From assembly GCF_000243095.1 (NCBI RefSeq), contig NZ_AHJE01000002.1:22544-86543 (forward strand): a stretch of 64,000 nt of DNA, written 5' to 3'. The position numbers and the translations under genes are program-made. Each line of letters begins with the position of its first letter. Positions within the stretch are counted from its first letter, which is position 1. This document shows positions 36,338 to 44,727 of this stretch, one piece after another. The notes beneath the pieces are model-generated. The model saw nothing but the letters and a program-made list of their open reading frames with translations. It was not told where the DNA came from and ran no database searches. The DNA is from Cupriavidus basilensis OR16. GTDB lineage: Bacteria > Pseudomonadota > Gammaproteobacteria > Burkholderiales > Burkholderiaceae.

Positions 36338-37666
36338 ATGTCGATGGTCATCAATACCAACACGTTGTCCCTGATGACGCAGAACAACCTGAGCTCGTCG
36401 CAATCGTCGCTGAACAGCGCGATCCAGCGCCTGTCCTCGGGCCTGCGTATTAACAGCGCCAAGGATGACGCTGCTGGCCAGGCAATTGCCAACCGCTTCA
36501 CCTCGAACATCAACGGCCTGACCCAAGCTCAACGTAACGCCAACGACGGTATCTCGCTGTCGCAAACCACTGAAGGCGCGCTGACCGAAGTCAACAACAA
36601 CCTGCAAGCTATCCGTACCCTGGCCGTGCAAGCCGCAACGGGCAGCAACTCGACCAGCGATCTGAAGTCGATCCAGGACGAAATTACCCAGCGTATGGCT
36701 GAAATCGACCGTACGTCGCAACAAACCGACTTCAACGGCGTGAAGGTCCTGTCGTCGACCGCATCGTCGCTGAAGGTGCAAGTTGGCGCGCAAGACGGCC
36801 AGACCATCTCGATCGACCTGAAGGAAATCAGCTCGAAGACCCTGGGCATGACGGGCTTCACGGTTGCCAAGAACTCGCTGGCAACCAGCGCCGCCATCAC
36901 CACCGTGGTCGCCGCTTCGGGTTCCGCACCGGTCGCAGTTGACCTGAGCGCAGCCGCAACCTCCCTGACGACCGCCACCGGCGCAACCGTCAACGCCAAG
37001 GACCTGCAACTGAGCAACGTGCTGGACTCGGCCGGCAATGCCACCAAGAGCTACGTGGTCAAGTCGGGCAGCGACTACTACGCAGCATCGGTTGACAATG
37101 CCACCGGCAAGGTCGTCCTGAACACGGCCGACATCAAGATTGGCGACGCAGCCAACGGCAACACGGGTAACACCGTGACTGGCCAGCTGGTCAAGGTTGG
37201 CGCTGACTCCAACGGCGCGGCCGTTGCCTACGTGACCCAAGGCGGCAACAACTACGCTCTGGACAGCACCTCGGGCCCGGCAGCACTGGTCAACGGCGGC
37301 TCCGCTGCTTCGACCACCAGCAACTCCACCCAGATCGAACTGAGCACCAGCGGCACCACCACCGCTACCACCGCCTTCACCGGCGTGGGCAGCACCAACC
37401 CGCTGACCACGATCGACGCCGCACTGGCAACGGTCGACAAGCTGCGCAGCTCGCTGGGCGCCGTGCAAAACCGCTTCAACTCGGCAATCTCCAACCTGGG
37501 TTCGGCTGTCACGAACCTGTCGGCATCGCGCTCGCGCATTCAAGACGCCGACTACGCGACGGAAGTGTCGAACATGTCGCGCGCCCAGATCCTGCAACAA
37601 GCAGGTACGGCTGTGCTGGCCCAGGCCAACCAGACCACCCAAGGCGTGCTGTCGCTGCTGCGTTAA
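36338..37666 (+). CDS. fliC: Flagellin
   Basis: A 442-residue filament subunit. The N-terminal D0/D1 region (INTNTLSLMTQNNLSSSQSS; RLSSGLRINSAKDDAAGQAI) and C-terminal D0 (RIQDADYATEVSNMSRAQIL; AQANQTTQGVLSLLR) are typical. The central region, about 170-350, is rich in Ala, Ser, Thr and Gly and would be surface-exposed, with many possible O-glycosylation sites. AGGAG lies before the ATG, and a sigma-28 promoter lies upstream. Codon use is strongly biased to C-ending and CAA codons, unlike neighbours, consistent with very high expression. A GC hairpin follows the stop. Confidence 0.98.
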   Translation: MSMVINTNTLSLMTQNNLSSSQSSLNSAIQRLSSGLRINSAKDDAAGQAIANRFTSNINGLTQAQRNANDGISLSQTTEGALTEVNNNLQAIRTLAVQAATGSNSTSDLKSIQDEITQRMAEIDRTSQQTDFNGVKVLSSTASSLKVQVGAQDGQTISIDLKEISSKTLGMTGFTVAKNSLATSAAITTVVAASGSAPVAVDLSAAATSLTTATGATVNAKDLQLSNVLDSAGNATKSYVVKSGSDYYAASVDNATGKVVLNTADIKIGDAANGNTGNTVTGQLVKVGADSNGAAVAYVTQGGNNYALDSTSGPAALVNGGSAASTTSNSTQIELSTSGTTTATTAFTGVGSTNPLTTIDAALATVDKLRSSLGAVQNRFNSAISNLGSAVTNLSASRSRIQDADYATEVSNMSRAQILQQAGTAVLAQANQTTQGVLSLLR

Positions 37667-37693
37667 TCCCGCAACAGTCGTCACCCTCCTAGT

Positions 37694-37719
37694 AGTGCCG
37701 GGTCTTCGGGCCCGGCACT
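37694..37719 (+). terminator. Hairpin downstream of fliC
   Basis: AGTGCCGGG and CCCGGCACT pair perfectly (9 bp) around TCTTCGGG. There is no U tract, so it may be a 3'-stabilising hairpin or a partial terminator. A second small hairpin (AGAGCGG-TCT-CCGCTCT, 37735-37751) follows. Confidence 0.55.
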
Positions 37720-37806
37720 GCCGGGAATGCTTCCAGAGCGGTCTCCGCTCTGAAAGCGTTTCCACCGGGGCTTTTATGCTCCGACCCAACCGCCGCGAGA
37801 CAGACC

Positions 37807-38184
37807 ATGATCAGATCGCCCGAACTGCTATCGCCCATGACCGCCACGCCAACCGCCACCCCGGCTGCGCCCGCGGAGACGGCAAGCGCGCCCGCGGCCG
37901 CCCAGCAAGCAGGTTCGGCCGTTGCCCAAGGCACCGCCGCCAGCAAGACGGAGGGCGCCAACCCCAAGGAACTGGCCAGCGCGCTTGCCAGCCTCAACGA
38001 TGCCTTGCGGGCCACGCCGGTCGAGGTGCGGTTCAGCATCGACAGCGAAACACACAGATTCGTGATGGTCGTGGTGGACAAAGCCACTGGCGACACCATC
38101 CGTCAGTTTCCCTCGAAAGAAGTCCTGCGCATCACCCGTGCCATCGACAAGCTGCAAGGCCTACTGATTCACCAGACCGCTTGA
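37807..38184 (+). CDS. flaG: FlaG family flagellar protein
   Basis: A 125-residue protein: Ala/Pro/Thr-rich N-terminal half, then the FlaG domain (VEVRFSIDSETHRFVMVVVDKATGDTIRQFPSKEVLRI). FlaG is linked to filament length control; its molecular action is unclear. The ATG at 37807 is used, with 37837 as alternative. It lies between fliC and fliD, the usual place. Confidence 0.88.
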   Translation: MIRSPELLSPMTATPTATPAAPAETASAPAAAQQAGSAVAQGTAASKTEGANPKELASALASLNDALRATPVEVRFSIDSETHRFVMVVVDKATGDTIRQFPSKEVLRITRAIDKLQGLLIHQTA

Positions 38185-38230
38185 GCGGCCAACCTTCCCC
38201 CCTCGAACAAAGTCATCACAGGTAGCAATC

Positions 38231-39658
38231 ATGAGTTCATCGATTTCGTCGCTTGGCGTTGGTTCCGGACTGGACCTCAGTACCTTGTTGACTAACCTGC
38301 AGACGGGGGAAGAGGCAAAGCTCACGCCGATCACGGAGCAGCAGACTGCCGCGACCACCAAGCTGTCGGCTTACGGCACGCTCCAGGGCGCCGTGGCCGC
38401 GTTCCAGACCGCAGCCGCCGCGCTCGGCATGTCCAGCCTGTATAACAGCACCAGCACCACGTCGAGCAACACCAGTGTGCTGACCACGGCCGCGGACAAA
38501 ACCGCGGTGGCGGGCAGCTATGCCGTTAACGTGACGGCCCTGGCACAGTCGCAGACGCTGGTGTCCAACGGCATCACCGACAGCACCGGCCAGCTACTGG
38601 GCAGCGCCAGCATCAAGATCGAGTTCGGCACCACCAGCGGCACGACGTTCACGCCAGGCAGTGGCACGCCCACCACGATCAATATCAATGGCACCAACAA
38701 CACGCTGACCGGCATCCGCGATGCGATCAACGCGGCCAATGCCGGCGTCACCGCCAGCATCGTCAATGATGGCAGCAGCACGCCCTATCACCTGGTGATG
38801 ACGTCCAACACGACCGGCGCTGCGTCAAGCATGCGCGTGACGGTTGCCAGCAATGGCGCGGGCGACCCCAGCACCATCAGCGGCCTGCTGTCATACGACC
38901 CGGCCGGCACCAAGGCCATGGCCGAGAATGTCAAGGCCGCGGACGCCAAGCTCACCATCAATGGCTTGGCGATCACTAGCGCCACCAACACGGTCCAGGG
39001 CGCTGCGCAGGGCGTCACGATGAACCTGGCCACGCTCGGCTCCAGCACGATCAGCGTGTCCACCGACACCTCGACGATGGCCGGCGCGGTGCAGAACTTT
39101 GTCTCCGCCTACAACACGCTGCAGACCACGGCCGGCAATCTGTCCAGCTACGACGCGACCAACAAGACCGCGGGCGTGCTGCTGGGCGACAGCACCCTGC
39201 GCACGATCGAGAACCAACTGCGCTCCGTGATCAACACGCCGCAGACGGGCGCCAGCGGCAGCCTGAACAACCTGACGCAGATCGGCATCGGCTTCAACGC
39301 GGACGGCACCATGTCGCTCGACACCTCCAAGTTGAACAGCGTATTGGCCAGCAACAAAGCCGGCGTGGCCCAGCTGTTCAGCGGCACGGACGGCAAGTCG
39401 GGCTATGGCAACCAGCTGGCGACCATGGCAGCCGGTTTCTCCAGCACCAGCGGCGCGCTGACCACCGCCACCAACGGCGTCAACGCGCAACTCAAGTCGC
39501 TGGCTACGGACTACACCGACATGTCCGCCCAGATCGATGCCACCGTCGCGCAGTATCGTACCCAGTTCCAGCAACTGGACTCGATCATGTCGCAGATGAC
39601 CGCCACCAAGAACTATCTAACGCAGCAGTTTTCTGCTGCGAGCGGCACGACGGCCTGA
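38231..39658 (+). CDS. fliD: Flagellar filament cap protein FliD
   Basis: A 475-residue cap (HAP2) with N-terminal SSISSLGVGSGLDLSTLLTNLQ and a C-terminal coiled region (NQLATMAAGFSSTSGALTTATNG; LDSIMSQMTATKNYLTQQFS). It is exported through the flagellar type III pathway and caps the growing filament to fold flagellin. The length fits the family, and a GGTAG ribosome site precedes the ATG. Confidence 0.96.
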   Translation: MSSSISSLGVGSGLDLSTLLTNLQTGEEAKLTPITEQQTAATTKLSAYGTLQGAVAAFQTAAAALGMSSLYNSTSTTSSNTSVLTTAADKTAVAGSYAVNVTALAQSQTLVSNGITDSTGQLLGSASIKIEFGTTSGTTFTPGSGTPTTININGTNNTLTGIRDAINAANAGVTASIVNDGSSTPYHLVMTSNTTGAASSMRVTVASNGAGDPSTISGLLSYDPAGTKAMAENVKAADAKLTINGLAITSATNTVQGAAQGVTMNLATLGSSTISVSTDTSTMAGAVQNFVSAYNTLQTTAGNLSSYDATNKTAGVLLGDSTLRTIENQLRSVINTPQTGASGSLNNLTQIGIGFNADGTMSLDTSKLNSVLASNKAGVAQLFSGTDGKSGYGNQLATMAAGFSSTSGALTTATNGVNAQLKSLATDYTDMSAQIDATVAQYRTQFQQLDSIMSQMTATKNYLTQQFSAASGTTA

Positions 39659-39708
39659 CCCACGTCAGCCCGTTCGCACCCGCCGCACCAAACCTAGGGA
39701 TCGTCGCC

Positions 39709-40149
39709 ATGTACGCACGCACTGCCGCCAACGCCTACGCCAATGTAGGCGTCCAGACCGGAGCCATGAGCGCCTCTCCGCACCGGCTCATCGTGATGCT
39801 GTTCGACGGCGCGCGGGCCGCCATCGCCCGCGCGCGCTTCCACATGGAAGCGGGCAAGATCGCCGACAAGGGCATGGCCATTTCGAAGGCGATCGAGATC
39901 ATCGACAGCGGCCTGCGCGCCTCGCTGGACCACGGCGCCAGCGCCGAACTGACGGGCAACCTCGATGCGCTCTACGAGTACATGACCCGCCAGCTCATGC
40001 TGGCCAACCTGCATAACGATGACGACCGGCTGTTCGAAGTGGACAAGCTGCTGGCCGAGCTGGCCTCGGCGTGGAGTCAGATCGACCCTGCCGCGGAGCC
40101 GGAGCAACAGTCGCTGCGGCCCCCGGAAGCTGTCTCGGTAGGGGTATGA
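39709..40149 (+). CDS. fliS: Flagellin export chaperone FliS
   Basis: A 146-residue helical chaperone: VGVQTGAMSASPHRLIVMLFDGA near the N-terminus and YEYMTRQLMLANLHNDDDRL typical of FliS. It binds the C-terminus of flagellin to prevent early polymerisation. AGGGA precedes the ATG. Its stop is 1 bp before the fliT start. Confidence 0.96.
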   Translation: MYARTAANAYANVGVQTGAMSASPHRLIVMLFDGARAAIARARFHMEAGKIADKGMAISKAIEIIDSGLRASLDHGASAELTGNLDALYEYMTRQLMLANLHNDDDRLFEVDKLLAELASAWSQIDPAAEPEQQSLRPPEAVSVGV

Positions 40150-40150
40150 C

Positions 40151-40492
40151 ATGCTCAGGCAAAAGAACCGTCTCATCGCCTGCTATGAAGAACTGCTCGG
40201 CCTGTCCGGGCAGATGTGCGAAGCCGCACGCGCTAGCGACTGGGACACCCTGAGCGCGTTGCAGACCCGTTACGTAGCCCAGGTCAATGTGCTGCGCAAT
40301 AACGACGACGTGGCCTTGCTCTCGCCTCAGGAGCGCCGCTACCGCTATCAGATGCTGGAGAGCATCCTGTCGCAGGACGCCGCCATCCGCAACCTGGTGA
40401 TGCCCCAGCTCGAACGCCTCGGCGACATGCTCAATCACTCGCGCCGCCGCCTGGAACTGCACCACACCTACGGCGCTGACGCAACCCTCTGA
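40151..40492 (+). CDS. fliT: FliT family flagellar chaperone
   Basis: A 113-residue helical protein in the fliT position, with the small, charged helix pattern of FliT (LIACYEELLGLSGQMCEAARASDWDTL). FliT chaperones FliD and in enterics inhibits FlhDC; the second role is not established here. It is coupled to fliS. Confidence 0.82.
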   Translation: MLRQKNRLIACYEELLGLSGQMCEAARASDWDTLSALQTRYVAQVNVLRNNDDVALLSPQERRYRYQMLESILSQDAAIRNLVMPQLERLGDMLNHSRRRLELHHTYGADATL

Positions 40493-40500
40493 TACGCTGA

Positions 40501-41874
40501 ATGGTCGGCATCAATCTTCCGCCGGACCCTTCGCTCGCGCTGCGTGCGGATACGCAAGGCCTCACATCCGCACTGAGCGTAGCCAAGCTGGCCGCACTGC
40601 TGCCCACGGGCACCGTCACCGATACGGTGGGCCCCGCTACTGGCGGCCCCACGGTGCAGCAAGGCCGTCCTGGCCAGGTCAACGGCGGCGGGCTCAACCC
40701 CGAGGCCGGCACGGCGCCAGCCTCGGCGCGCGAGACCTTGAGCTCGGCTGCGCGCGTCATCCTGGATATCCTGGAAGGCACCGAATCCACGCCGCTGCGC
40801 GGCTCCGCCCCACTCCTGCCCACACCGCCCGGCAGCGGCCAGGCTGCCACGCTGGCCAGTGCGCTGGCGCGCCAGGTCGGGCAAAGCGGCCTGTTCTACG
40901 AATCCCACCTGGGACAGCTGCTCAACGGCACGCGCAGTCTGGACAGCCTGCTGCGCGAGCCGCAAGCCATGCTGGGCCGCCCGCCGGGCACGCCTGACGC
41001 CGGCAACCCTGACGCGAACGCGAACGCAAGCGCCAACGCCAACACGAGCGGCGTGCCGCGGCCCGTGTTGGCGCTGACGTATGAGTCCTCGGCAAGCCCT
41101 GCCGCGCCGCCCGCACCGGCGGCGCAGGCGCAACCGCCGGCCGCCAGCGGTACGGCCATCAACCTGGCAGCCGCAACCCTGGGGGCACTCGTCGATGCCG
41201 AGGCGGGCCCAGCGGCCCCCGTGCCGGCGCCGCGAGGCTCAGGCAACAGCAACAGCAACACGGCGCAACCCGCCGCTGCTCCCTCGTCGCTGCCAGTCCC
41301 GCAAGGCCCCTCGGCCCATCTTGCCCATCAGGCCACGCTGGCTTACCAGGCGGCGTCAGCGGCACAGGCGGGGCCGCCGGCGCAAGCCAGGCATCTGGAC
41401 ATCGATAGCGCCTGGCGCGATGGCGGCACCGCGGTCGAGGCTCGGCAACTGGCGGCGCCGGTTGGCCCGCCGGTCCATCCCGACGCCGCCACGCTGGTGC
41501 GCCAGCAGCTCGATGCCCTCGCCACCCAGCAGTTCCGCTGGATGGGCGAGGCATGGCCGGGCACGCCAATGGACTGGCAGATCCGGCGCGAGCCCGATGA
41601 CAGCCCGGCGCGCAGCCAGGGCGAAGGCCCCGATCCTGCCGCCGGCGTGTGGTCGACGCGGCTGGTGCTGGAGTTTCCCAACCTCGGCACGGTGGAAGCA
41701 CGCCTGAGCCTGGCCGGCAACGGCATCGAAGCGCGCCTGGCCGCGCCGGACTCGGTCAACCGCCTGAACGCGGCACGCGCGCAATTGCAGGATCGGCTGG
41801 CCGCCACCGGACTGAACCTCACCACGCTGGCGGTGGATGGCATCCTGTCGCCCGGCCGGAGCATCGGATCATGA
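40501..41874 (+). CDS. FliK-like protein (flagellar hook-length-control family)
   Basis: A 457-residue protein with a helical N-terminus (residues about 1-150), an Ala/Pro/Asn-rich disordered middle and a FliK C-terminal-type domain (STRLVLEFPNLGTVEARLSLAGNGIEARLAAPDS; TGLNLTTLAVDG). It begins 8 bp after fliT and overlaps the FlhB-like gene by 4 bp (ATGA). The true fliK is at 60126, so this is a second FliK-family protein, presumably acting with the FlhB-like partner. Its role in hook-length or export switching is inferred. Confidence 0.78.
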   Translation: MVGINLPPDPSLALRADTQGLTSALSVAKLAALLPTGTVTDTVGPATGGPTVQQGRPGQVNGGGLNPEAGTAPASARETLSSAARVILDILEGTESTPLRGSAPLLPTPPGSGQAATLASALARQVGQSGLFYESHLGQLLNGTRSLDSLLREPQAMLGRPPGTPDAGNPDANANASANANTSGVPRPVLALTYESSASPAAPPAPAAQAQPPAASGTAINLAAATLGALVDAEAGPAAPVPAPRGSGNSNSNTAQPAAAPSSLPVPQGPSAHLAHQATLAYQAASAAQAGPPAQARHLDIDSAWRDGGTAVEARQLAAPVGPPVHPDAATLVRQQLDALATQQFRWMGEAWPGTPMDWQIRREPDDSPARSQGEGPDPAAGVWSTRLVLEFPNLGTVEARLSLAGNGIEARLAAPDSVNRLNAARAQLQDRLAATGLNLTTLAVDGILSPGRSIGS

Positions 41875-42203
41875 GCTACCCGGACGATGTGCTCGACGGC
41901 AGCCCGCGCGGCAGCGCGGTCGCGCTGAGCTATGACGAAAGCCGCGACAGTGGCCCGCGCGTGGTCGCCAAGGGCTACGGCGAGGTCGCCGATGCCATCA
42001 TCGCCCGCGCCCGCGAGAGCGGCGTCTACGTTCACAACTCGCCCGCGCTGGTGACCCTGCTGATGCAGGTCAACCTGGACTCGCACATCCCCCCGCAGCT
42101 CTACATGGCGGTGGCGGAACTGCTGGCATGGCTGTATCAGCTCGAGCAGGACCAGGCTAGCGCCGGCCCCGCATCCGGCCCGCAACACCGCACCCAGGGC
42201 TGA
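41871..42203 (+). CDS. FlhB C-terminal-domain-like protein
   Basis: A 110-residue soluble protein resembling the cytoplasmic end of FlhB/YscU-type switch proteins: AVALSYDESRDSGPRVVAKGYGEVADAIIARARESGVYVHNSPALVTLLMQVNLDSHIPPQLYMAVAELLAWLY. It has no membrane segments and begins after the position where FlhB normally has its NPTH autocleavage site. Such FhlB-type proteins can replace the cleaved FlhB C-terminus in some bacteria. Its start overlaps the FliK-like gene stop (ATGA), so the pair forms a unit. Confidence 0.85.
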   Translation: MSYPDDVLDGSPRGSAVALSYDESRDSGPRVVAKGYGEVADAIIARARESGVYVHNSPALVTLLMQVNLDSHIPPQLYMAVAELLAWLYQLEQDQASAGPASGPQHRTQG

Positions 42204-42469
42204 CGCGCCCGCCCGCCGCGCCAGGCTCCTGGCATTCACGCGGCGTATTCATCTCACGACTTCCAAGCCCCTCGAATTGGCCTTGTTTTTGGCCTGTATT
42301 CCCGCCTCCCCGTGCGTGACGCCCTGTTAAGTTTTGGGGGGCCAAAACAGCCTGGCCATTGCCCTTGCGAAAACTGCGGTTCACGGCCCGTGGCGGCAGA
42401 GCGGCAGCGGCGGCGGCATTGCCATCAATGCGTACTACCTGTTCCAGCCCGCCAAGACGGGCCTAAACG

Positions 42470-44668
42470 ATGAAACCATTCCAGACTGCTTCCAAGGCAC
42501 CGCGTCAGATCGACAAGGCGCGTGAACTCTACAATGTCGGCCAATACCGCGCCGCATTCAAGGAGGCCGAACGAGCGGAGCAAATCCATGGCAAGCGGGC
42601 CGACGCCAGCTATTGGCAAATGGCCGCGGCACTGGGGATGCAGGATACGCAGCAAGCCGGCGAGATCCTGCGCGACGGCTTACAGCGCTTCCCGGCGGAC
42701 ATCGACCTGATGTCGCTGGGCGGCTTTGTCCTGCTGCGCAATGGCCAGCACGAGGACGCCAGGCAGTTGCTGCAGCAATGCGTCGCCAACGCGCCGGGCG
42801 TCATCAGCGGATGGGTGCACTACGCGGCCCTGCTGCTGGAGCTGCGCGAGCCCGCGGCGGCGAAGGAAGCCGCGCTCAAGGCGCTGGCCATCGATCCGAA
42901 CGAGCCCATCGCTGCCTGCAACTACGCCCTCGCCCTGAAGGAAACCGGGGAGATGGGCGAGGCCATGGAGGCGCTCTGGAAAGCGGTAAGACTGGCACCG
43001 AAGAACCTTGCGATCCGGGCCAATCTGCTATTCGCCATGTTGTTTGCGCAGGAAACCACGGCAGCCGACCTGCTGCGCGAGGCCAGGGCCTACGAACGGC
43101 TGCTGCTGGCCGGGCAGCGCTTCGCGCTGCGCAAGCACGCCCTGCGCCAGGACGGCGGCCCGATCCGCCTAGGCCTGCTATCCAATGACCTGCTGCGGCA
43201 CGCCTGTGCCTACTTCATTCTGCCGCTGCTTGCCAACCTGGACCGCAGCCGCGTAGAGGTGGTGGCGTTCTCGCTCAACCCGCAGAGCGACCACGTCACC
43301 GACAAGATCCGGCTGCACGCCAACCAGTTCATCGAGTTGGCCGGCAAGTCCACCGCCGATATCGTCGACATCGTGCGCGGCCAGCAGATCGACGTGCTGA
43401 TCGACCTCGGCGGCCATACCGGAACTTCCCCACTGCCCTATATGGTCCACGGCCTGGCGCCGGTACAGATGACGTGGCTGGGCTACCCTGGCAGCACAGG
43501 GCTAAGCGCCATTGACTACCGCATCACCGACTGGACCTGCGATCCGGAAGGATTCGAGCCGCACTACAGCGAAGCCCTGCTCAGGGCGCCTGCCTTTTGC
43601 ACATATGCCCCGCTGATCCATAGCCCGCTTGAGACCTACGGAGCCAAATACCGGGTCCAGGACACACCGGCTCTGCGCAACGGAACTGGCGCGATCACCT
43701 TTGGCTCCTGCAACAACCTGGGCAAGGTGACCGACCAGACCCTTGCCCTGTGGGGCGCCGTGATGGCGCGCTGCCCCGGCAGCCGGCTGCTGATCGAAGC
43801 GCGCGACATCGACAACGACACCGTGAGCGGGCCACTGCTGGCACGCCTGGCCCGGGTCGGCATCGACGCGAACAACATCGACATCGTCCTCGACACGTGG
43901 CCGCTGACCGGCGGCACCACCACGTGCGACGCCGTGTGGATGGGTGTGCCGGTGGTATCGCGCGCCGGCGCCGCCTACCACTCGCGGATCTCCGCGGGTG
44001 TCTTGCATGCCATCGGGCTCGATGGCCTGGTGTGTGCGGACGAAGGCGAGTACGTCGAGGTCGCGGTGCACCTGGCCACCCACCTCGAAGAGCTCAATGC
44101 TTTGCGGCTATCGACCAGGCAGCGCTTCGAGCAGAGCCCCCTGGCCGACAGCGCAGGATTCGCGCGCTGGCTGGAAGATCAGTTGACCACCCTGGTCCAG
44201 CCGCACAGGCCACTCGATCGGCAGACTGCCGGCTCACGCGATGGCGTCTACTTCGCCGATGCCTGGCACACCATGACCGAGATCGTGGTGGCGATCGCAG
44301 GCCTGCTCGAAGCCCAGCGCCACGTGGAGCTGCGCAGCCTGATGGAGAACTTCTCCGCGAAATGGCCCAGGCACTGGATCACGGCCTATGTACTGGCCGA
44401 GATCGCGCATCACAGCGGACAGCACGACGCCTGCGTGGAATACCTGATGGAGAGCATCGGCCTGCGCGCCTATCACCTGCCGCTCTATCGTGTGCTCAGC
44501 ACCCGCATGGATGCGTACCAGTATGACAAGGGCATGCTGGGTGAATTCCTGCAACAGCAATTCGGCATGAGCCTTGCATTCCTGGAGCAGCAAGGCGCGC
44601 CCACGGTCCTCGAAGTGCTCGGCATCGACATCGCGCAAGCGCAAGACCTCGAACCGGCCCACGCCTGA
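42470..44668 (+). CDS. GT41 O-GlcNAc-transferase-like protein with TPRs (first copy)
   Basis: A 732-residue protein: TPR-like helical repeats to about residue 190, then a SPINDLY/OGT catalytic region. Landmarks are DLGGHTGTSPLPYMVHGLAPVQMTWLGYPGSTG (about 313), FGSCNNLGKVTDQ (about 411, with the Lys that contacts the nucleotide in OGT) and DIVLDTWPLTGGTTTCDAVWMGVPVVS (about 470-495). A C-terminal helical extension follows. Soluble OGT-like enzymes transfer sugars to Ser/Thr of proteins. Being in the middle of flagellar genes and beside sugar-nucleotide genes, flagellin is the likely acceptor. Upstream 266 bp have only a weak ribosome site. Confidence 0.88.
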   Translation: MKPFQTASKAPRQIDKARELYNVGQYRAAFKEAERAEQIHGKRADASYWQMAAALGMQDTQQAGEILRDGLQRFPADIDLMSLGGFVLLRNGQHEDARQLLQQCVANAPGVISGWVHYAALLLELREPAAAKEAALKALAIDPNEPIAACNYALALKETGEMGEAMEALWKAVRLAPKNLAIRANLLFAMLFAQETTAADLLREARAYERLLLAGQRFALRKHALRQDGGPIRLGLLSNDLLRHACAYFILPLLANLDRSRVEVVAFSLNPQSDHVTDKIRLHANQFIELAGKSTADIVDIVRGQQIDVLIDLGGHTGTSPLPYMVHGLAPVQMTWLGYPGSTGLSAIDYRITDWTCDPEGFEPHYSEALLRAPAFCTYAPLIHSPLETYGAKYRVQDTPALRNGTGAITFGSCNNLGKVTDQTLALWGAVMARCPGSRLLIEARDIDNDTVSGPLLARLARVGIDANNIDIVLDTWPLTGGTTTCDAVWMGVPVVSRAGAAYHSRISAGVLHAIGLDGLVCADEGEYVEVAVHLATHLEELNALRLSTRQRFEQSPLADSAGFARWLEDQLTTLVQPHRPLDRQTAGSRDGVYFADAWHTMTEIVVAIAGLLEAQRHVELRSLMENFSAKWPRHWITAYVLAEIAHHSGQHDACVEYLMESIGLRAYHLPLYRVLSTRMDAYQYDKGMLGEFLQQQFGMSLAFLEQQGAPTVLEVLGIDIAQAQDLEPAHA

Positions 44669-44727
44669 TGGCCGCCGCGCAAGCCCTGGCCGCGCGCCGC
44701 CTCGCCTGACAAACTAGCCTACACAGC

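Noticed and set aside
42331..42348. GTTTTGG-GGGG-CCAAAAC hairpin as a terminator before the GT41 genes
   Set aside because: The stem is short and AT-rich at its base with no T tract; probably incidental.
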